Translations under genes and position numbers: made by a program | Notes under the pieces: model-generated | The model's input: only the letters and a program-made list of their open reading frames with translations | Told to the model about the DNA's origin: nothing | Databases searched by the model: none | In this document: positions 59,780 through 64,000 of the stretch, one piece after another | How positions within the stretch are numbered: position 1 is the stretch's first letter | Layout of the letters: the number at the start of each line of letters is the position of its first letter | Assembly: GCA_022376465.1 (NCBI GenBank) | Contig: JACDTU010000011.1 | Span: 744,001 to 808,000, forward strand | Length of the DNA stretch: 64,000 nt | Direction: 5' to 3' | From: Cubamyces lactineus | Taxonomy: Eukaryota; Basidiomycota; Agaricomycetes; Polyporales; Polyporaceae

Positions 59780-60060
59780 AAACCTGAGTGTACACTGTAC
59801 CGCACCATTTCTTGAAAGTCCCCGAATTCATGCCATATGTCATCCAGTTCTTCCTCAGATTCTTCATCGCTATCTTCCTCCTCTCTTGTGTACATCTCCT
59901 TCCAGCCGCTCGTCGTCTTCTTCCACCCGTACTTCGTAGTCAACGTGACTACCGTGAGCGAAGTTGTATCCCTCTTCCACTCTTGAAAAGCAGCCTTTAC
60001 GCATCGCTATATAATGCGAAGAAAAACTTGCACTGGCTAGGAAGTGACACCGAAAGGACA
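59780..60060 (-). pseudogene. C-terminal fragment of an F-box-like gene related to 61056-62559
   Basis: The minus strand reads KAAFQEWKRDTTSLTVVTLT, TKYGWKKTTSGWKEMYTREE and an acidic tail (EEDSDEESEEELDD). This closely parallels EEWEKNTNVLMNVAFTTKYG, WKRTTNGWTLNTYEREDSG at the end of the intact gene about 1 kb away. Just before this (about 60010-60055) the frame reads CKFFFALYSDA followed by a stop, where the intact gene has LRSFFLSDAK. The rest of the gene is absent. This is therefore a truncated, stop-containing duplicate. Confidence 0.6.
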
Positions 60061-60241
60061 GAAAGCTAAACGGGCTAGAGAGATTATCAAAGAGGGCGAG
60101 ACGGTAAGAGAAACAGCCTTGTCCAGGTCGAGAAGTTGCAACATATGTCGTAGACGATGTACGCCGCGGCGCGGGAGGGAATAGCAGAAAAGACAATGTA
60201 TGTTCATTGCGAGCGCCACTAGAATCAAACTACGGATAGGT

Positions 60242-60261
60242 ACGCGATCATGTGATCGCGT
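60242..60261. repeat. 20-bp near-perfect palindrome
   Basis: ACGCGATCA and TGATCGCGT are 9-bp inverted arms around a 2-base centre. It lies in non-coding sequence between two F-box/LRR remnants. It could be a protein-binding site or chance. Confidence 0.5.
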
Positions 60262-60522
60262 CTTCAGTCGCGTCGAAGACCGTCTTCCTATGCAGCATGC
60301 TTTATCGTATGCATACTACATCAGATCCCTCGCCTTCTCCATATCTCTGGTGTAGTATGTGGTCTGGGGTACTGGAAAGCCGAAGGTGCTTCGGGAAGTC
60401 CGGGTGATGTGGTTGACGTTGCTTACACGCCACTCGCGTCGGGGCGTAAGGGCCCAAACTACCTCCCTATCCGCCAAACACCCCCCCCCCTAATCCTAGA
60501 GTATCCTAGTGGTCTATCAGAT

Positions 60523-60960
60523 ATGTCATTAGACACCGTAGAAAGGTTGCCGCCAGATATATGGCTCAAGCTCTGTCATTTCCTTGTCGACGCTTTGCAT
60601 ATGTGCTGGGATGGAATCGTCGGACTCTTCTGCCTCGCTCGCCGCTACTGTCCGAACATCACCCAAGTCTCGCTACCCATCAACGCTAATGGAGAGCGCA
60701 TACCACCCTGGTGCGTGTTCTATCCATCCGTGAAGCGGACGCCTGAAGTCTCTAAGCTCTCCCTCGACTATTCCCTGTCGAGGAGCCATGTGCCGTCGCG
60801 ACTTTCTTTATCAGGCTGTTCCGCGGTCAGGCTGCTCAAAACGGCTAGCGTAGAAGAGGCGATGGGTGTCGTAGATTGCGAGTGTTGTTGTGCAGTACAG
60901 AACGATCTAAGTGCAACTGTGCGTCACGAGCCCACCTCATCATTATTGCAGCGGCAATAG
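60523..60960 (+). pseudogene. F-box/LRR-like remnant with internal deletion
   Basis: From ATG 60523 a 145-codon frame begins with an F-box-like segment (VERLPPDIWLKLCHFLV). It then jumps directly to a late LRR segment (GIVGLFCLARRYCPNITQVS, LPINANGERIPPW) that normally lies hundreds of residues further on. What follows is of lower similarity and ends at 60960. The pattern suggests an internal deletion of a full-length F-box/LRR gene. Upstream, the same frame is open but lacks an ATG and crosses a run of ten C residues (60481-60490). Confidence 0.42.
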
Positions 60961-61055
60961 ATGTCGCAAACTCTTCCCACTGTGAATCAGAAGTGTGTGA
61001 CATACGATAGTCAACGTCAATCTTCCTCTACACCAAGATGTGGACCGACCTCGTT

Positions 61056-62559
61056 CTATTCGTCTTCATCACCGCTGTCCTCCCTTTCGTAGGTATTCAG
61101 TGTCCACCCATTCGTCGTTCTCTTCCACCCGTACTTCGTAGTAAACGCGACGTTCATGAGCACGTTTGTATTCTTCTCCCATTCTTCGAGCAACAGCTTC
61201 TGCTCGTCATGATGTGCGAAGTGACCGCCGGTCGCCTTAGCATCGGACAGGAAAAACGAACGGAGCTTCGGCGTATGTGCGAACAGCCTTGCTCCAAAGG
61301 ACATGAGTTGGGAAACCTGCGTAGTAAAAAACGATTCACAAGTAAGTCCACGGATCGCCCAAGGAGTGAACACCGCGGCTTACATGTCCCGGGTACTGAT
61401 ATAGGACAATCACCAGCTGCTCAAGTGTCTTCGCGTAACTCACGAGCTCATCCGTGAACGTTTCCACATCAAGGCGGTCAATGTAGATGGCGAGGTCCAC
61501 TACCGGGCCCGTTGAGCGTGGAAGACAGCTCAGGGCACGTCTCACGTCCGCCCAATCCGGCGCCTCCTTGTCCGGGTCGAATGACTTCGCCCTTCTACTC
61601 TTGGGGCCAGAGCACGCGCGATTTAGACGGATGGTCCGAATCGGACGTAGTTTCTTGGCGTCCGCCGGGAGGAACAAGGGAAGGAACTGATACGGACAGG
61701 CGAGATACTCGAGCTTCGGGAAGAGGTGGGCTGGGACGCTTTCGGGTACTAGCTTGACCACGTCCTCGGGCTCATAGGGATAGATGTTGAGCGTGAGCTT
61801 GCGGACGTTCGGCGCAGGCGGGAGTTCAGCAAACGGGATAGCTATCCTCTCCGTCATGAACGAGAGCTCCTCAAGCGCGGACCACACGCCCGGGACGGGA
61901 AACAGAGGGCGCATGGAACGCTGACCAAGGGCGGCGATCGAGAGCTTGCGTATGTGCGGGGCGCGCGAAGCGAACACATGACGGAAAAACCTATACCACG
62001 TCGGCGGGAGCAAGTCGCAGAGGATGAGCGCAACCGCCGTGAGCTCGGGGAAGTCTGGGCGGAAGTCATCGAGGACGCGGGCATCGCTCTCGTCCGCCCA
62101 CATATCCTCTTCGTCAGGCCTGAATGTGAGCGTGCGAAGGGTGCGTGCCGCACCGCGCGCAAGCGCCACGCAGACTGTGGGGGTCCCGTAGTGCATCGAG
62201 TCCAATACGGCGTGCTGTAGGCCACACATGCGCATGAATGCGCTCGCGAACGACCGTGCAAGGTGAGTCCTCAGCTCTTCTTCCAAACCGAAGTGGTGGA
62301 ACATGACCCTGAACGACCGCACGAGCGAAGCAAGATCGCGCTCTGCGTAGTTTTGTGCCGGCTCCCGCGCGAGGACGTCAATGCATTTCCGTGCGATTAT
62401 GGCGTTCTGAAGGGTGATGGAGGCGTAGAGTTGTGGGGTGAGCGTGGCATTAATGTCCTTGTTTGCAAGGAGGAGTGAGGGGAGATCGTGGTCTAGAGTT
62501 GCCCAGCCGACAGCGTTGAGCAGTTCTGTGGGTAGGGTGGGTAGTGTTATCGCAGGCAT
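61056..62559 (-). CDS. F-box-like protein
   Basis: Two exons (61384-62559 and 61056-61316) joined by a 67-bp GT/AG intron give 478 residues. The frame extends upstream of 62559, but the first in-frame ATG is there (MPAITLPTLPTELLNAVGWA). LPTLPTELLNAVGWATLDHD followed by LPSLLLANKDINATLTPQLY has the form of a degenerate F-box. The body holds repeated Leu-rich beta/alpha units (for example LRTLTFRPDEED, LTAVALILCDLLPP, ALEELSFMTER, VRKLTLNIYPYE), and the C-terminus is FTTKYGWKRTTNGW plus an acidic tail. On the minus strand, about 85 bp before the ATG, TATAAC may be a TATA box. Likely a Skp1-dependent adaptor by analogy; target unknown. A truncated copy of its 3' end lies at 59780-60060. Confidence 0.7.
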
Positions 62560-63083
62560 ATTATTGCCTAAACCAGATAGACAGCTGCGGGACGATAGTG
62601 TTGTCAATTTCAATCTGAGTATGATTGAGTGGCCCGGGCGTTATAAGACCGAGGAGTCCCTCCACAGCAGTGTCGCTACAGTAGTTAGCGTCGTGTATAT
62701 TCAGGACGTCAGTGCATGGTTAGGAAAGAAAGATGAACAACTTGCTGGATAGAGGGGGTCAAGAAGACTCGCTGGGATATCGATGAGGAGATGGACTAAT
62801 AGGACACCGGTATAGACGCCAGCTTCGTGAGCCTGTCCTCCTGGCTTCGGGAATCGGCACCGCTTGTCTCATACCGGCATATGACAAATCTCAACATCAT
62901 TTGAAGCCTACATTCAATGCAGCTCGAGTAGTAAAACTTCGGGACGCTCCTCGTGCGATGTTCAACGACCAACGTTCGCAGTTTACAACTTACATCCAAC
63001 GATTCTGTGACATTGCCAATCCGCTGCCCGTGTGCGCCCGAGGTGACATATCTTCCTGCTATTCCTTTGTTACGCCTCTAGAT
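62560..63083. other. intergenic
   Basis: 524 bp between the F-box-like gene start and the stop of the partial gene at the right edge, both minus strand. The short frames are unrecognised. Confidence 0.5.
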
Positions 63084-64000
63084 CTATAGTCGTTCCTCCT
63101 CTCTGGCAACCATCTGCTTTCCGGAGTATGGCCCCACTTCCTCGATTTCCACCCGCCCTTCTGACTTCTTGACGTACCAGTACCTGTCATCTGGCCCAGC
63201 GTCCAAGTTCATTACGACTATCCGTAACGATGGGCAACAGTCGACAAGCGCGCGAACTATGGCAAGGATGTCGATTTGCGTCATACATTGAGCAAGCTTC
63301 TTCTGGTAACCGGTCGACATGCCCAGGTTGAGCGCTTGGTTGTCGATGACGGTCACGGCGTCGCACAGATCAAGACGGAATAGCTTGACTTGCGAAGCGG
63401 AGAGCACATTTCGAAACTTATCCTGGGGTGAACGTAAGCGGGCATGAGAGTGAGCTTCTGACAGGATATCCAGCGGGGAGACGCTCACGATAATTTCGTC
63501 CGTGTCCGGAACTCTTTGGCTGTGATTGAACCACATCCTGGCGCACAGATGTTCCAACTTGTAAGAGTAGGAGCCGGAGTCGTTGACGAACGTCCTCGGG
63601 TCAAGCGGCACGGGGAATCCCATTGATGGCCTACAGTCTACAACGACGTCCAGTTGTTTAGGACGCAGGCGCGAGAGGAGTTCTACGGCGTGGTCGCTCC
63701 AGTGCCACAGGCCATCCTGGTGATTTGGCAAGACCAACCGGCGGACAGGGCACGTCAACGTGAATACGCAGAGGAACTCGAATGGCGCTGACAACACGTC
63801 GAGCGATCGCCATACGTCGTTGGCGCGGCAGTCTTGCTCCGCGAGGCGGCGGGCAAGGGCATCAGCTTCGGTGGGACGAAGCAAGTTGATATGGGTTTCC
63901 CAGTCGATGCGGATGTCCCGCGCGTTGGGAAACGCCCGGTAGATGTCGCGTACTCGGGGATATTCGTTTCCAAGTGTCAGATCGAGGCAGGTTACCGAAC
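63084..64000 (-). CDS. F-box/LRR-like protein, partial, paralogue of 17374-19008
   Basis: The minus-strand frame is open from the right edge at 64000 to a stop at 63084, giving about 305 C-terminal residues. It aligns without gaps over long stretches with the C-terminal half of the gene at 17374-19008. Shared segments are EYPRVRDIYRAFP, VWRSLDVLSA, LTCPVRRLVL, LDVVVDCR, RIFVNDSGS versus RTFVNDSGS, and the ending EVGPYSGK versus EVGPYTGR. The N-terminal half with any F-box lies outside the window. I see no lesion in the visible part. Function presumably as for the paralogue. Confidence 0.72.
   Translation of the reverse strand, partial: SVTCLDLTLGNEYPRVRDIYRAFPNARDIRIDWETHINLLRPTEADALARRLAEQDCRANDVWRSLDVLSAPFEFLCVFTLTCPVRRLVLPNHQDGLWHWSDHAVELLSRLRPKQLDVVVDCRPSMGFPVPLDPRTFVNDSGSYSYKLEHLCARMWFNHSQRVPDTDEIIVSVSPLDILSEAHSHARLRSPQDKFRNVLSASQVKLFRLDLCDAVTVIDNQALNLGMSTGYQKKLAQCMTQIDILAIVRALVDCCPSLRIVVMNLDAGPDDRYWYVKKSEGRVEIEEVGPYSGKQMVAREEERL

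Noticed and set aside
1..64000. tRNA, rRNA, CRISPR arrays, bacterial operons or prophage
   Set aside because: No tRNA-like box pairs, rRNA or direct-repeat arrays seen; intron-rich genes and fungal families show a nuclear fungal genome.

Overview
This is nuclear DNA from a filamentous basidiomycete, most likely an Agaricomycete (mushroom or polypore type). Genes are compact and split by many introns of about 48-85 bp. The families also fit: DUF6534 membrane proteins, LRR/F-box-like proteins in decaying clusters, GH43 arabinanases and a CBM/DM9 protein. I found no tRNA, rRNA, CRISPR array or autonomous transposon. Gene models below were assembled by hand from exon ORFs, splice signals and reading-frame phase; where I give full exon lists, the summed exons are divisible by three.

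Layout. 1-2017 (-): DUF6534 membrane protein, cut by the left edge. 2908-3553 (+): small lysine-rich probable nuclear protein. 3824-7250 (-): SNM1/Artemis-like nuclease with a ~650-residue disordered tail. 8074-9123 (-): zinc-finger-like protein. 10510-17087 (+): MMS22/Mus7. 17374-19008 (+): F-box/LRR-like protein. 19491-21915 and 23275-25830 (-): tandem MFS transporters, the first carrying three frameshifts. 27432-28832 (-): conserved membrane-anchored or secreted protein of unknown function. 29922-33309 (-): AVL9. 34668-36071 and 36710-38163 (+): tandem secreted GH43 arabinanases. 38497-39872 (+): ketopantoate reductase-family protein with a non-canonical splice donor. 40022-41495 (-): chitin-binding-module plus DM9/DUF3421 protein. 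42162-58276 (+): midasin MDN1, 5055 residues in 19 exons. 58.7-61 kb: fragments of F-box/LRR genes. 61056-62559 (-): intact F-box-like gene. 63084-64000 (-): partial paralogue of the 17374 gene, cut by the right edge.

The window mixes conserved housekeeping genes (DNA repair: Artemis-like and MMS22; ribosome assembly: MDN1; secretion: AVL9) with accessory genes that duplicate and decay (MFS pair, GH43 pair, F-box/LRR family). No operon-like logic is expected. The two GH43 genes and the CBM/DM9 gene encode proteins likely to meet plant or fungal cell-wall polysaccharide, and each has a TATA box 55-70 bp before its start codon, as expected for inducible genes.

I did not find a clear undescribed multi-gene system. 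The most useful observations are the clustered same-sign frameshifts in one MFS copy, the non-canonical splice donors (three GC and one apparent GA), a conserved 16-nt microexon, the uncharacterised protein at 27.4-28.8 kb, and the F-box gene graveyard at 58.7-61 kb.
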